Shown one piece after another: positions 38,358 through 48,668 of a DNA stretch of 64,000 bases (position 1 is its first letter; the number at the start of each line of letters is the position of its first letter). Below the pieces are notes generated by a model. The model saw only the letters and a list, made by a program, of their open reading frames with translations, had not been told where the DNA came from and did no database searches. Position numbers and translations under genes: made by a program. The stretch comes from an uncultured Lachnospiraceae bacterium (lineage in GTDB: Bacteria > Bacillota > Clostridia > Lachnospirales > Lachnospiraceae). The stretch spans positions 1 to 64,000 of the forward strand of contig CAMWLJ010000003.1 of assembly GCA_947175055.1 (NCBI GenBank). The letters run 5' to 3'.

Positions 38358-38984
38358 TTACGATCCATGGCTGCCCTTACTGCGGTAAACATCGAAATCT
38401 TCTACCGTCTGCTCACTGCCCGATAAGGTTCCGGACCGCTTCAGCACCTTGCCCACCGTCATCATGATGATCTTGACATCCATGATAAAGCTGCAATGTG
38501 CGACATATTCCAGATCGTATGCAAACCGCCCCTCCCAGCCAAGGGCATTTCTGCCGTTCACCTGGGCCAGCCCGGTCAGTCCCGGTCTCACGTCATGCCG
38601 ATGCATCTCTTCCTCCGTATACCAGGGCAGATAGCGCACCAGCAGCGGACGGGGTCCTATAATACTCATATCCCCTTTTATAATATTCAACAGTTCCGGC
38701 AGTTCATCCAGACTGGTGGAACGCAGCAGCCTGCCGAATTTCGTAAGTCGCTTCTCGTCCGGCAGAAGCTCCCCCTTATCATCCTTCTTGTCCGTCATCG
38801 TGCGAAACTTGCACAGCGTAAAGATCTTCCCATCCTTCCCCGGTCTCTCCTGTTTAAAGAAAATGGGGCTTCCCAGCTTCACGCGCACCAGGATGCAGAG
38901 CACCAGCAGCACCGGACTAAGGACAATCAGCCCGCACAACGATAGCAGAAGATCCAACCACCGCTTTATATGGTTCTTGTACAT
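38358..38984 (-). CDS. Initiating sugar-phosphate transferase (PglC/WcaJ-type)
   Basis: IKRWLDLLLSLCGLIVLSPVLLVLCILVRVKLGSPIFFKQERPGKDGKIFTLCKFRTMTD...LRSTSLDELPELLNIIKGDMSIIGPRPLL. Confidence 0.95.
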   Translation of the reverse strand: MYKNHIKRWLDLLLSLCGLIVLSPVLLVLCILVRVKLGSPIFFKQERPGKDGKIFTLCKFRTMTDKKDDKGELLPDEKRLTKFGRLLRSTSLDELPELLNIIKGDMSIIGPRPLLVRYLPWYTEEEMHRHDVRPGLTGLAQVNGRNALGWEGRFAYDLEYVAHCSFIMDVKIIMMTVGKVLKRSGTLSGSEQTVEDFDVYRSKGSHGS

Positions 38985-39012
38985 ATCTTACTCCCTTCTT
39001 CCCAGGTCATCT

Positions 39013-39255
39013 TTATCGTATATCCCGGTACAGAGCATAATAATCCGTCTCCATATTATCCGCATACCGCGCATAAAACGCGCGTGCATCATCCAGGCCT
39101 TTGTTATAGATCCTGTCTCCCAGCGTCTCCTGAAAAAAGTCCAGCACGTTGCCGGTTCCGATGATCCCCAGATCCAGATCGTACTCCTCTTTAAAAAAAT
39201 ACGCGATCTCGTCATAGATCTGCCGTTTCTCTTCTTCACTCTTAAATAGGTTCAT
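39013..39255 (-). CDS. DUF2164 family protein
   Basis: SEEEKRQIYDEIAYFFKEEYDLDLGIIGTGNVLDFFQETLGDRIYNKGLDDARAFYARYADNMETDYYALYRD. Confidence 0.75.
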   Translation of the reverse strand: MNLFKSEEEKRQIYDEIAYFFKEEYDLDLGIIGTGNVLDFFQETLGDRIYNKGLDDARAFYARYADNMETDYYALYRDIR

Positions 39256-39344
39256 ATCCGCACTCCCCTGTCAACATCCCCGGCTTATATCCCGTCCAAT
39301 GTTACGAACCGGGATGGTGCGCAGCGCTTGACATCATATCACTA

Positions 39345-40478
39345 TCATCCCGCGAAACAGCCTCGTATCGTCCTGATGATCAGCTCCATGTCTTCCTGCG
39401 TATTCTTCACATCACTGGGCAGACATAATCCTCTTGCGAACACGGCCTCCCCCACGCTTGTCCCGTCCGCATAATGTGATACAAAGTCACAGTCTGCAAA
39501 CACCGGCTGCAGATGCATGGGCTTCCAGATCGGCCTTGACTCTATGTTCTCCGCTTCCAGCGCATCCATGATCTTATCCGGTGTTACACTGCACCCCTCG
39601 GCGATCACCATGCCGGATAACCAGCAGTTGGCATCTCCCTCCGGATTCAGCGGATTCATCCTGATCTCCGGTATGTCTGCAAAAGCCTCCTGATACTGTC
39701 TGTAGATCTCTTTCTTCTTCGCTTTATGCTCCTCCAGATGCAGCAGCTGTCCTCTGCCGATCCCGGCAACAACATTGCTCATCCGGTAATTATATCCAAT
39801 CTCCGAATGCTGATAGTGCCTGGCAGGATCCCTGGACTGCGTTGCATAGAATGTCACTCTTCTTGCTGCCGCCTCCTCGGCCGACACAAACATGCCGCCG
39901 CCGGATGTCGTGATGATCTTATTTCCGTTGAAAGAATAAATGCCATATTTACCGAATGTGCCCGTGTGCCGTCCCTTATAAGTACTGCCCAAAGATTCCG
40001 CCGCGTCCTCCACAAGGGGCACGTGGTGCTCCTCACAGATTGCCATGATCTCCTCCAGCTTAGCCGGTGTGCCATAGAGATGCACACAGATCACCGCCTT
40101 CGGATGCGGATATTTCTCGAATGCTCTCCTAAGCGCCTCCGGCGACATATTCCAGGTATCCGGTTCCGCATCGATAAACACCGGCTCACCGTTCTCATAC
40201 ACGATCGGATTGCAGGAAGCAGAGAACGTCAGATCTGGTACGAACACCTTGTCGCCCTGCTTGACGCTAAGCAGCTTAAGCGCCAGGTGGATAGCCGCCG
40301 TGCCCGAACTCAGCGCAGCCGCATGACCACAGCCCGTATACGCCGCCACTTCTTCCTCGAAAGCATTCACATTGGGCCCCAAAGGCGCCACCCAATTCGT
40401 ATCAAACGCCTCCTGCACATACTTCTGTTCTTCTCCATGCATGGTCGGTGATGATAAATAGATCCGTTTTCTGTCCAT
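39345..40478 (-). CDS. DegT/DnrJ/EryC1/StrS aminotransferase (PglE-like, UDP-4-keto sugar)
   Basis: IYLSSPTMHGEEQKYVQEAFDTNWVAPLGPNVNAFEEEVAAYTG; FSFNGNKIITTSGGGM (PLP Lys). Confidence 0.92.
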   Translation of the reverse strand: MDRKRIYLSSPTMHGEEQKYVQEAFDTNWVAPLGPNVNAFEEEVAAYTGCGHAAALSSGTAAIHLALKLLSVKQGDKVFVPDLTFSASCNPIVYENGEPVFIDAEPDTWNMSPEALRRAFEKYPHPKAVICVHLYGTPAKLEEIMAICEEHHVPLVEDAAESLGSTYKGRHTGTFGKYGIYSFNGNKIITTSGGGMFVSAEEAAARRVTFYATQSRDPARHYQHSEIGYNYRMSNVVAGIGRGQLLHLEEHKAKKKEIYRQYQEAFADIPEIRMNPLNPEGDANCWLSGMVIAEGCSVTPDKIMDALEAENIESRPIWKPMHLQPVFADCDFVSHYADGTSVGEAVFARGLCLPSDVKNTQEDMELIIRTIRGCFAG

Positions 40479-40525
40479 AACTACTCCTACTCCTTTCGCA
40501 GATATTCTTTCCACCACAAGGCGCG

Positions 40526-42409
40526 TCACGCCTCATTCTCTTCTTCCGGATTGTGATAAGTCGGCACGATCTTCTTGAGCAGCGGCCGGATATTTGAACT
40601 CTCGATCTGGCATTCGTCCTTCAGCTCCTTTAACTGCATAAAGAACTCATGCTCGTCCAGTTCAATCGGCTTGCCGATGTGAATCATGCGGTTTGCCGTG
40701 TCCTTCATTCCTTCCTCTTCCATCAGCAGTTCTTCGTACAACTTCTCTCCGGGACGAAGTCCTGTAAACTCGATCTTGATGTCCTCTCCCACACGGAAGC
40801 CTGACAGCTTGATCAGGTTCTCCGCAAGCGTCAATATCTTAACGGGTTCTCCCATATCCAGCACGAAGATCTCTCCGCCTCTGGCATAGGCGCCGGCCTG
40901 CAATACCAGAGAGACCGCCTCCGGAATCGTCATAAAATACCGGATGATATCGGGATGCGTCACAGTGACCGGGCCTCCTGCCGCAATCTGTCTGCGGAAC
41001 AGCGGAATCACACTGCCGTTGCTGCCCAACACATTACCGAAGCGTACCGCCACAAACTCCGTATTATAATGCTTATCAAAGGTCTGAATGATCATCTCGC
41101 AGATCCGCTTACTTGCCCCCATGATATTCGTAGGGTTCACCGCCTTATCCGTAGAGATCATAACAAAACGCTGCACACCGCTCATAGCTGCGGCCTGCGC
41201 CGTCTTGAACGTGCCGAATACATTGTTCTTCACCGCCTCGGTCGGACTGTCCTCCATCAGCGGCACATGCTTGTGCGCCGCCGCGTGATACACGATATTC
41301 GGCCGATAAATAGAGAAGATATAATTCATACGGTTGGTATTGCGCACCGATGCGATCAATACCACCAGATCAAGCTCCGGATATTTCTCTTTCAGTTCCT
41401 GCTGAATATCATAGACCGAATTCTCATAAATATCCACGATCACCAGCTGTTTCGCCTTATGTGCGGCAATCTGCCTGCAAAGCTCGCTGCCGATAGAGCC
41501 GCCGCCGCCTGTGACAAGGACGACTTTGCCCTGCACATAGCCGAGGATCGAGTCCATATCGACACTGATCGGGTCTCTTCCCAGCAGATCCTCCACTTCC
41601 ACGTCCCGCAGCTTACTGACGCTGACTTCACCGTTCACCAGCTGATACATGCCCGGCAGAGACCGCAGTTTGCAGTTCGTGTCTTTACAGATCTCCAGGA
41701 TCTCTCTGATATCTGCCCGCGGAGCCGAAGGCATCGCTACAATGATCTCATCCACTTCATAGATGTCTGCACACTCTACGATCTTATCCCGGCCGCCGAC
41801 AACTTTGATGCCCTGAATATATCTGCCCCATTTCCCCTTGTCATCATCGATGATACATTTAATGACCATCGTTGAGAAATTGCTGTTCACGATCTCCTTG
41901 ATGATCAGATTAGCCGCTTCCCCGGCGCCGATCACCATGACGGAGATCAGATTTTTCTTGTTCTGCTGTTTATGTTTCAGTCCACGGAAAAACCGATAGG
42001 AAAAACGGCTGGCAAAGATACAGACCACCAGAGAAGCCAGATAAGCCACATAGTAGCTCCTGGGGACTGCCTGCGTCGTGATCTTAAAAAACTGCATGCC
42101 GATACCGTTGAGCAGTGTCGAAATGACACATGCCACTACAATATTCTGCAGTTCCGTCTCTCCCGCAAAAGCCCACAGACTGCTGTATAGATGCATGATA
42201 TAGAAAATCACCAGCGTGACAGGAATATTGATTGGCAGAAACAGCTCGATCGGACGCATAAAATGATCCGGAATAGAATCCAGATGAAAATCATAGCGCC
42301 ACAGGATCGCCATATAGCTGGCGATCCAGATGCTGATAATGTCATAGATGATCAGACAGGTTCTTCTGTAAAATAGTTTCGCATTGAACGGTTTTCTCTT
42401 CTTCTCCAT
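40526..42409 (-). CDS. Membrane-bound UDP-GlcNAc 4,6-dehydratase (PglF/CapD type)
   Basis: N-terminal TM helices; VVLVTGGGGSIGSELCRQIAAHKAKQLVIVDIYENSVYDIQQEL; VRFGNVLGSNGSVIPLFRRQIAAGGPVTVTHPDIIRYFMTIPEAVSLVLQA. Confidence 0.95.
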   Translation of the reverse strand: MEKKRKPFNAKLFYRRTCLIIYDIISIWIASYMAILWRYDFHLDSIPDHFMRPIELFLPINIPVTLVIFYIMHLYSSLWAFAGETELQNIVVACVISTLLNGIGMQFFKITTQAVPRSYYVAYLASLVVCIFASRFSYRFFRGLKHKQQNKKNLISVMVIGAGEAANLIIKEIVNSNFSTMVIKCIIDDDKGKWGRYIQGIKVVGGRDKIVECADIYEVDEIIVAMPSAPRADIREILEICKDTNCKLRSLPGMYQLVNGEVSVSKLRDVEVEDLLGRDPISVDMDSILGYVQGKVVLVTGGGGSIGSELCRQIAAHKAKQLVIVDIYENSVYDIQQELKEKYPELDLVVLIASVRNTNRMNYIFSIYRPNIVYHAAAHKHVPLMEDSPTEAVKNNVFGTFKTAQAAAMSGVQRFVMISTDKAVNPTNIMGASKRICEMIIQTFDKHYNTEFVAVRFGNVLGSNGSVIPLFRRQIAAGGPVTVTHPDIIRYFMTIPEAVSLVLQAGAYARGGEIFVLDMGEPVKILTLAENLIKLSGFRVGEDIKIEFTGLRPGEKLYEELLMEEEGMKDTANRMIHIGKPIELDEHEFFMQLKELKDECQIESSNIRPLLKKIVPTYHNPEEENEA

Positions 42410-42418
42410 ATTCCTTCC

Positions 42419-44983
42419 CTATACCGCCTTCCGGTTATCTACCAATAACGGCGAAAGCAACAGCATAAGGCAGCATGCGATCGGACAGCATGGATGGAAG
42501 ATCCACTCCGTCAATCCGGCCACTGCAAAAAGGACTAAAACAGCCAACGGCAGCGCCGCACACACTCTGTCCTCCTTATGCCTGTGAAAATAAACGGCCG
42601 CCTGGATCAGCGTACCGATACCCAACAAAATAAACACCGCACCCACATAGATGCCATGATCATAGGCAACCTGAAGATAGATATTATGCGCGTGGACATT
42701 GTAATGTCCGTTCGGCTCCATAATCCCCATATCCTCATGACCCACTTTATTCAAATTCGTATAATATAATCTGAAGATTTCCATTCTGCCGTTGGTATAG
42801 GATTCGGCAGAATCTTCTTCCTGCCCATCCGTTACCGCCGTATCCGCCGCAGAGGCGATCAGAATCTTGGCACGATCCTCAAACAGCTCATTCTGCAGCC
42901 TTTTTTCTCCATCTTCCCACGCGATATTGCCGGCTCTCACACACTTCTCATCCGGTAATCCCAGCACCTTCATCTGGAAGACCTGCACAAACCGCTGGAT
43001 CGTAATATAATAGTTAGAATCCATGACCCTGCCGTGCACGATCTCCTCCGGAATATCCTCGATCTCATGCAATTCCGGTCGGGCATTGACAGACGGCACG
43101 ATCCTCTGCGCCGTAAACACTACCGGGAAGCAGAGCAGGACGGCGAACATCATCATAACGACCGCTCGCAGCATTCCCTGCAGTCTGCGCTTCATCGGAA
43201 CCTTCCGTCCGCGCTGCGCTGTCTGATCCACAGGCCGGGCCGGATTCTGCCCCGTGAAAGCTTCCGCCGTCATAGACAGACACATCACGGGAATGATCAC
43301 CATCGCCGTCACAGCGATCGCCAGATACCCCGTTCTGGACAGTGTAAATAGAAGATATACCGCCGAAACGCCCAACACGATCAGTTCTTTATATACCGCG
43401 GCAAGATGCGGTTTCCTTCTGTAGACATCCAGAAACTTCACCAGCGCAGCACAGACCACCAGCGCCAGATATACCGCCGAGATCGTCACCGTGTGGAAGA
43501 TAAAAGGATACCTGTAGTACTGGTAGAACATGTAGGGCCGGTGGAGCAGACAATACAACACCATAGCCCCGAAATGAAACAGGATGCCATTACAGATATT
43601 GCGCAAAAGCACTGCTTTCTTCTCCCAGGCCGCCATATTTAAATAGAAAAGCGTAAAAGCACAGACCAGATAGATCGGCCAGCCTCTGGTATTGCGATAC
43701 AAAATGATCAAAGTGAAAAATCCGCCCACCAGAATACCGTACCAGACAGAAATCCTCCGGATCCGCCCCTGCACCGCAAAGCGTATGGTGCCGATCAGGA
43801 TAAGCCCTGCCAGAATTCCCACCCAGACGGTAAGCCTGATCACCGGAACGTCAAGTTCCTCCGGCTCCTGAAGCGCCGCCACCGCTTTCTGATAATACTG
43901 AAAGCCCAAGATTCCTGCGGCCACACAATAAACCAGATTGATCCAGTTAAAGATGTCCTTCGCCTTATAAGTGACCAGCACAGCCAGCGCCAGATAGATC
44001 AGCATCTGCCGGTATGCCACGGTATGATGCAGCTCAAACAGACCATTCATATAATTGCAGCATGCCCAGATCGCCCCTGCAAAAAAGGCGGCCTGCAGAT
44101 AGTTCTGCCAGTTATCCCGCACAAGACGCGCCAAAGTCCGATCTGAAGCAAAGCCTGTCCGCTCATGGTTCACCGCATAGAGCGCCAGCGCCACTGCGAC
44201 CAGAATACTGCCCTCATAGAAAAGAATAGATACCGTATCCGTCGTAAACAGCTTCATGGGCCACACGGCTATAATAGCTATTGCACCGGCGATCACGATC
44301 AACGGATCGAGCACCGTCTTAACCGTCTTCTCCACCGTGACCAGTCTGTTTCTCTGCGGATACTTCTTGTAATATACGCCCGTAAGATACGTGACACCGA
44401 TTCCAAACAGCACAAGCAGGACGTCACATATCAATGTTCTGCCCTTGCGGAGCGGCATCTCATACTCGTAGGACGCGACCACGCAGTGTTCCTCGTCCTC
44501 CACGTTCTCATAGTAGAGCGTACCGTTATATAGATTCCCGGAGGCCGCCGTATCCTCAAAGGCCACACGGAATGGGGACTCCATTCCCTGGAGCAGGTAA
44601 TAGTAGGGTTTACCAACCTCCGTATCGATATTGATCTGTACCGTGCAGTCTCCCGGTATGGATCTCATATCCTCCGTACTTATCACCTGTTGCATGATCA
44701 TCTGCATGGAGGCGTCGTACAATACGAAATTAAATTCCCCGCCGATCGTTCCTTCCGCAAAATAAATATCGATATTCTTAAGCCTGTCATACTGTGCCAC
44801 GAACATCTGCTGTACCGCATGTCCGTCTACGATCTCACCGGACTTTGCCACGATCTGTCTGCTGCTGTCCGAGACCACTGTCTCGTTCACCAGACGAAGG
44901 GGCCAAAGTGTAAGCACCGCACACAACACGATCACCCACACGGTTCCACAGATGGCTTGTCTCTTATTGATTATTCTGTTCAT
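42419..44983 (-). CDS. O-antigen ligase/polymerase (Wzy/WaaL-like) membrane protein
   Basis: 854 aa polytopic; MEPNGHYNVHAHNIYLQVAYDHGIYVGAVFILLG is the WaaL/Wzy_C HNxxLQ-type motif. Confidence 0.82.
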   Translation of the reverse strand: MNRIINKRQAICGTVWVIVLCAVLTLWPLRLVNETVVSDSSRQIVAKSGEIVDGHAVQQMFVAQYDRLKNIDIYFAEGTIGGEFNFVLYDASMQMIMQQVISTEDMRSIPGDCTVQINIDTEVGKPYYYLLQGMESPFRVAFEDTAASGNLYNGTLYYENVEDEEHCVVASYEYEMPLRKGRTLICDVLLVLFGIGVTYLTGVYYKKYPQRNRLVTVEKTVKTVLDPLIVIAGAIAIIAVWPMKLFTTDTVSILFYEGSILVAVALALYAVNHERTGFASDRTLARLVRDNWQNYLQAAFFAGAIWACCNYMNGLFELHHTVAYRQMLIYLALAVLVTYKAKDIFNWINLVYCVAAGILGFQYYQKAVAALQEPEELDVPVIRLTVWVGILAGLILIGTIRFAVQGRIRRISVWYGILVGGFFTLIILYRNTRGWPIYLVCAFTLFYLNMAAWEKKAVLLRNICNGILFHFGAMVLYCLLHRPYMFYQYYRYPFIFHTVTISAVYLALVVCAALVKFLDVYRRKPHLAAVYKELIVLGVSAVYLLFTLSRTGYLAIAVTAMVIIPVMCLSMTAEAFTGQNPARPVDQTAQRGRKVPMKRRLQGMLRAVVMMMFAVLLCFPVVFTAQRIVPSVNARPELHEIEDIPEEIVHGRVMDSNYYITIQRFVQVFQMKVLGLPDEKCVRAGNIAWEDGEKRLQNELFEDRAKILIASAADTAVTDGQEEDSAESYTNGRMEIFRLYYTNLNKVGHEDMGIMEPNGHYNVHAHNIYLQVAYDHGIYVGAVFILLGIGTLIQAAVYFHRHKEDRVCAALPLAVLVLFAVAGLTEWIFHPCCPIACCLMLLLSPLLVDNRKAV

Positions 44984-45067
44984 TGGTTATTCCTGACATG
45001 TAACCGCAAGATCCCCTGCGATCACTTTCATTCTAAAGTTGACCGTTACTGTTTCCAATCAATATCC

Positions 45068-45101
45068 GTTAGTTAAGCCGATACACGGCGTCTGCTATTT
45101 T
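45068..45101. repeat. 34-bp dispersed intergenic repeat, copy 2
   Basis: ttagttaagccgatacacggcgtctgctatttta; see 31156-31189. Confidence 0.5.
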
Positions 45102-45244
45102 AACCTGTATACCTGAAATGATCCACCTTGACAGCAGTTTTGAAAACGCCCATTTTGACACAAAACGTGCCGTACCGCGGAAATTTCACTGCTTAGTATA
45201 TCACGATTGTATCTATTTTACAACTAATGGTAAAACATAAAATC

Positions 45245-47119
45245 CTACAACTCCTCCAACAGCATCGCCACAAACAATGGCATTCCAAACCAGAATATCA
45301 GCACATACCGGGGCAGATAGGTAGGCCCCAGGATCACGGTCAGCCAAACGATCAATATCATCAGGTACGGCACTACGATATGGTATTTCCTCCGGTACAG
45401 CATATAAGCAAACACAAAGGCGATTCCCCAGAAGATCCCGCCGGGCGAATACAACATGGAGTAGATCGGCACTTTCTCCTGCGATATTTCCAGCGACAGC
45501 TTCCTGTATGCCCGGTCCAGCCAGGGGATCTTACTGTCCCGGAATCCGGGTTCTTCCACTTCATATCCAAAGTAAGAACTGTCTTCATACGTAAATGTAA
45601 ATACCGTATTGCCGGAATAGACATCGATCACCGTATCCGGGTACCAGAATCCATAAGAATTCATAAGCCATGCATTGATATAAGATAACGGTTTGCGCAG
45701 ACCGATCTTCAGCCAGAGCATCACATACCGTGATCTGTCCGCGTCATAGACATTATTCTGAAAATGTACCTTCACCGGATCTGACAGCTTCGGATTGTAT
45801 AACACCAACGCTTCTTCCGGAAGCACCTCATGCAGTGCGGCAACATCGTCCGGCTCAAAAACCTCCGGGTTGAATTTGTAGGTTCTGGCCAGCTGCTGGA
45901 TCGGAACCGTCAGTATTTCCTGGTTTTCCTCGTTTCGCGCATGCAACGCCACGATGAGCACACTATTGATCAGGAAATAAGATCCGAAAATGATCGCCAG
46001 GAGCATTCCCATTTTCCGCAGACAAGGCTTCTTCCCTGCCTTCTTCAAGCCACCTTTACCGGAACAGATCTTCCCTCCGTAAAATATCTTATTCACATAG
46101 AGCAGCAGCACCGGCACCATCACCGCAAACGCATAGACCCCGTTCTTGCGGAACAGCATCATAGCCAGCGCGCTCAGGACAAGAAATAGCATCTTCCTGC
46201 GGGATGCAAAAAAGGCCGCTCCGTCACTGCCCAACTCGATCAAAGACAGAAGCAGCATCAACAGTGCTGCCGTAAAAATCGTATCCTTCGCCGAACAGAG
46301 TGTGAACATCACGATCACGGGAAACAGGGCAAAATAGAGTAAAGATATGATTCTCACGCCTTTGGCCACTTTTCTTTGCCGCATGAATAGCAATAGATAC
46401 GTAAAGCAGCCTGACACGATCGTCATCTGCACTATCATATAGCAGGCGATGCCAAGGTTGTAGGAATCCGTGATCTTATGCACGGCGCAGACGATGCCGC
46501 CCAGCATCAACACATGTACCAGCGGATGATGGGTCGTAAAGTTTCGGGATGCCACCTGCAGCCACTCTTCCTGCGCGTCATAGACGAAGAATCCAGGATA
46601 CACCGCGAGCAGTACCGGCAGCCAACAAAGAAACATAAAACAGAATGTCAGCACATCCACGTATTTGACCGCCCCTGACGGCGTCACCGGAAGTTTGATA
46701 TGTGCCGCCAGACTATTCTTGCGGGCTTCGATGTTACCGAGAAAATTCCAGAATTTCCGTACCAGGATCGTAAACAGACAAGTCAATACCGGCAGGGATA
46801 CCCACAGATGCCAATCCTTGAAGTTCACATTGCCCACCGCTTCCAGTTGAACCCCGAACAGCATTGCCGTGGTAAACAGGAAGGACAGGCTGCCGGCGAT
46901 CCACCATCCTCTCATATCATGCCAGTCGATGGTGTGCAGGGACCAGCTTACCGCGTAAATACATAAAAGCCATACAAAGACAGAGAAAATACTGTTGGTA
47001 AACCCCAGCGTATTCTCCTGAAGATTGAGGACCTGCGGAAAGCACAGAATCCCTGCCGTAGCGATCACGATGGCGATCGTATTTATTTTTAACTTGATCT
47101 TAAATTCTTTCTCATTCAT
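45245..47119 (-). CDS. DUF6020-like polytopic membrane protein (GT-C-like)
   Basis: 624 aa; YPGFFVYDAQEEWLQVASRNFTTHHPLVHVLML; overlaps the GT2 gene at 47116-47119. Confidence 0.7.
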   Translation of the reverse strand: MNEKEFKIKLKINTIAIVIATAGILCFPQVLNLQENTLGFTNSIFSVFVWLLCIYAVSWSLHTIDWHDMRGWWIAGSLSFLFTTAMLFGVQLEAVGNVNFKDWHLWVSLPVLTCLFTILVRKFWNFLGNIEARKNSLAAHIKLPVTPSGAVKYVDVLTFCFMFLCWLPVLLAVYPGFFVYDAQEEWLQVASRNFTTHHPLVHVLMLGGIVCAVHKITDSYNLGIACYMIVQMTIVSGCFTYLLLFMRQRKVAKGVRIISLLYFALFPVIVMFTLCSAKDTIFTAALLMLLLSLIELGSDGAAFFASRRKMLFLVLSALAMMLFRKNGVYAFAVMVPVLLLYVNKIFYGGKICSGKGGLKKAGKKPCLRKMGMLLAIIFGSYFLINSVLIVALHARNEENQEILTVPIQQLARTYKFNPEVFEPDDVAALHEVLPEEALVLYNPKLSDPVKVHFQNNVYDADRSRYVMLWLKIGLRKPLSYINAWLMNSYGFWYPDTVIDVYSGNTVFTFTYEDSSYFGYEVEEPGFRDSKIPWLDRAYRKLSLEISQEKVPIYSMLYSPGGIFWGIAFVFAYMLYRRKYHIVVPYLMILIVWLTVILGPTYLPRYVLIFWFGMPLFVAMLLEEL

Positions 47120-48072
47120 ACTGTTCTGCCGCTCTCATTCTCCGAAACATTGATGCACTCCCTGATCACGTACTGCGGCGAATTATTGAGGGAAATATAG
47201 ATCCTCCCGATATACTCTCCGATCAATCCCAGCATCAGCATGATCATACCGCCGATAAAGACGAGCGCCGCCATCATGGCGCTGAATCCGATCGGCACAT
47301 TCGGATTGACGAATTTCTTGACCACCGTATAGATACCGTACAGAAAGCCGCCGCAGGCTGTCAGGCATCCCATGGCCGTAGCAATGCGCAGGGGTTTAAT
47401 GCTGAAAGCCGTAAAGCCGTTGAACCACAGGCCAAGCAGCTTGCCCATCGTATAACCGGACACACCCACCTCACGCTCCCTGTGGGCAACCTCAACGTTG
47501 GTGATATTCTTCGTGGTACGCAGGACCAGACCGATCACATAGGGATAGGGATTCTTGTAACGCAGTATCTCGTCTATCACAAACCGACTGGCCGCAAAAT
47601 AACTGGACAGATACAGTTCCCTGGGCTTGCCCAGCATGACCCTGGTCATCAGCTCATTTACCTTACTGCCGAAATTGCGGAAGCCGGAATGCTGCTTATG
47701 CGCATACTTTGCATACACCACATCATACCCTTCCTCTATCCCGGCCAACAGCTTGCCAACCTCGTCCGCCGGTGTCTGTCCGTCGTCATCCAGACATACT
47801 ACCACTTCTCCATGAGTATAGCCGAAGCCAGCCATCAGCGCGGCATGCTGTCCGAAGTTTCTGGCCAGATTAACGCCGCAGATATCTTTCCGCTGCGCAC
47901 AGAGTCCGCGGATGGCCTCAAAAGTATCATCCGGCGAACAGTCATTGACCAGTATGATCTCATACATATACGCAGACAGCTTCCCCATCGCTGCGTCAAG
48001 CTCCGCCACCACTTTGCCGATCGTCTCCGCCGAGCGATAACAGGGTATTACAAAACTGATTAGTTTGCTCAT
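47116..48072 (-). CDS. GT2 polyprenyl-phosphate glycosyltransferase (GtrB/ArnC-like)
   Basis: SFVIPCYRSAETIGKVVAELDAAM, VNDCSPDDTFEAIR, VVCLDDDGQTPADEV, two C-terminal TM helices. Confidence 0.93.
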   Translation of the reverse strand: MSKLISFVIPCYRSAETIGKVVAELDAAMGKLSAYMYEIILVNDCSPDDTFEAIRGLCAQRKDICGVNLARNFGQHAALMAGFGYTHGEVVVCLDDDGQTPADEVGKLLAGIEEGYDVVYAKYAHKQHSGFRNFGSKVNELMTRVMLGKPRELYLSSYFAASRFVIDEILRYKNPYPYVIGLVLRTTKNITNVEVAHREREVGVSGYTMGKLLGLWFNGFTAFSIKPLRIATAMGCLTACGGFLYGIYTVVKKFVNPNVPIGFSAMMAALVFIGGMIMLMLGLIGEYIGRIYISLNNSPQYVIRECINVSENESGRTV

Positions 48073-48653
48073 TCGCTTTCCTTTCTGAAATCCGTCGTTC
48101 CTTCGGGATACGCTTCCCCGGCTTCCATACTGCAGCGTGCGTGCCACATCACTGCATCCGTCTCCATAAACCTGACCTCCCGTTCCCCTTGATCTGTCAT
48201 CACAGATTCACGCCTGTCAGTCAGATGGAATCCCGCATGTTCGTAACTCCTCCCGGCGCCGATATTGTCCGCCAGGAACCGCAGGAACACCTTATGGAGC
48301 TTCAACCGTGTGAAAGCATAGTCAAGCGCCAGTCTGGCTGCCTCCGTGCCGTAACCACATCCCATCGCATCTTCTTCCCCGATGAAGATACCATACTCCG
48401 CCACACCTTTCTCTCTGTCGATATCGCGGAAATACACGCTGCCGATCTCCCTGCCGTCAGACAGGCAGATGATAAACTGTACCACCTTACCCGGTTCTAC
48501 CTGATCCCTGATCCAGGCCAGATGCCCCTTAGCCGTAAACGACTCCTGATATATGAAATTTCTTCTCACAAAATCCTTGTTGCGCCATGTGACGATCTTC
48601 TCCGTATCCTCCGCCGTCATCATACGCAGCCGAACCATGGGCCTCTGCATCAT
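48069..48653 (-). CDS. GNAT N-acetyltransferase (RimJ/RimL/PseH/WecD-like)
   Basis: VRLRMMTAEDTEKIVTWRNKDFVRRNF; MGCGYGTEAARLALDYAFTRLKLHKVFLRFLADNIGAGRSYEHAGF. Confidence 0.9.
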   Translation of the reverse strand: MMQRPMVRLRMMTAEDTEKIVTWRNKDFVRRNFIYQESFTAKGHLAWIRDQVEPGKVVQFIICLSDGREIGSVYFRDIDREKGVAEYGIFIGEEDAMGCGYGTEAARLALDYAFTRLKLHKVFLRFLADNIGAGRSYEHAGFHLTDRRESVMTDQGEREVRFMETDAVMWHARCSMEAGEAYPEGTTDFRKESE

Positions 48654-48668
48654 CGGCAGTACACCTCC

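Noticed and set aside
40955-41875. 306-aa plus-strand ORF
   Set aside because: Antisense to the PglF-like dehydratase, no motif support.
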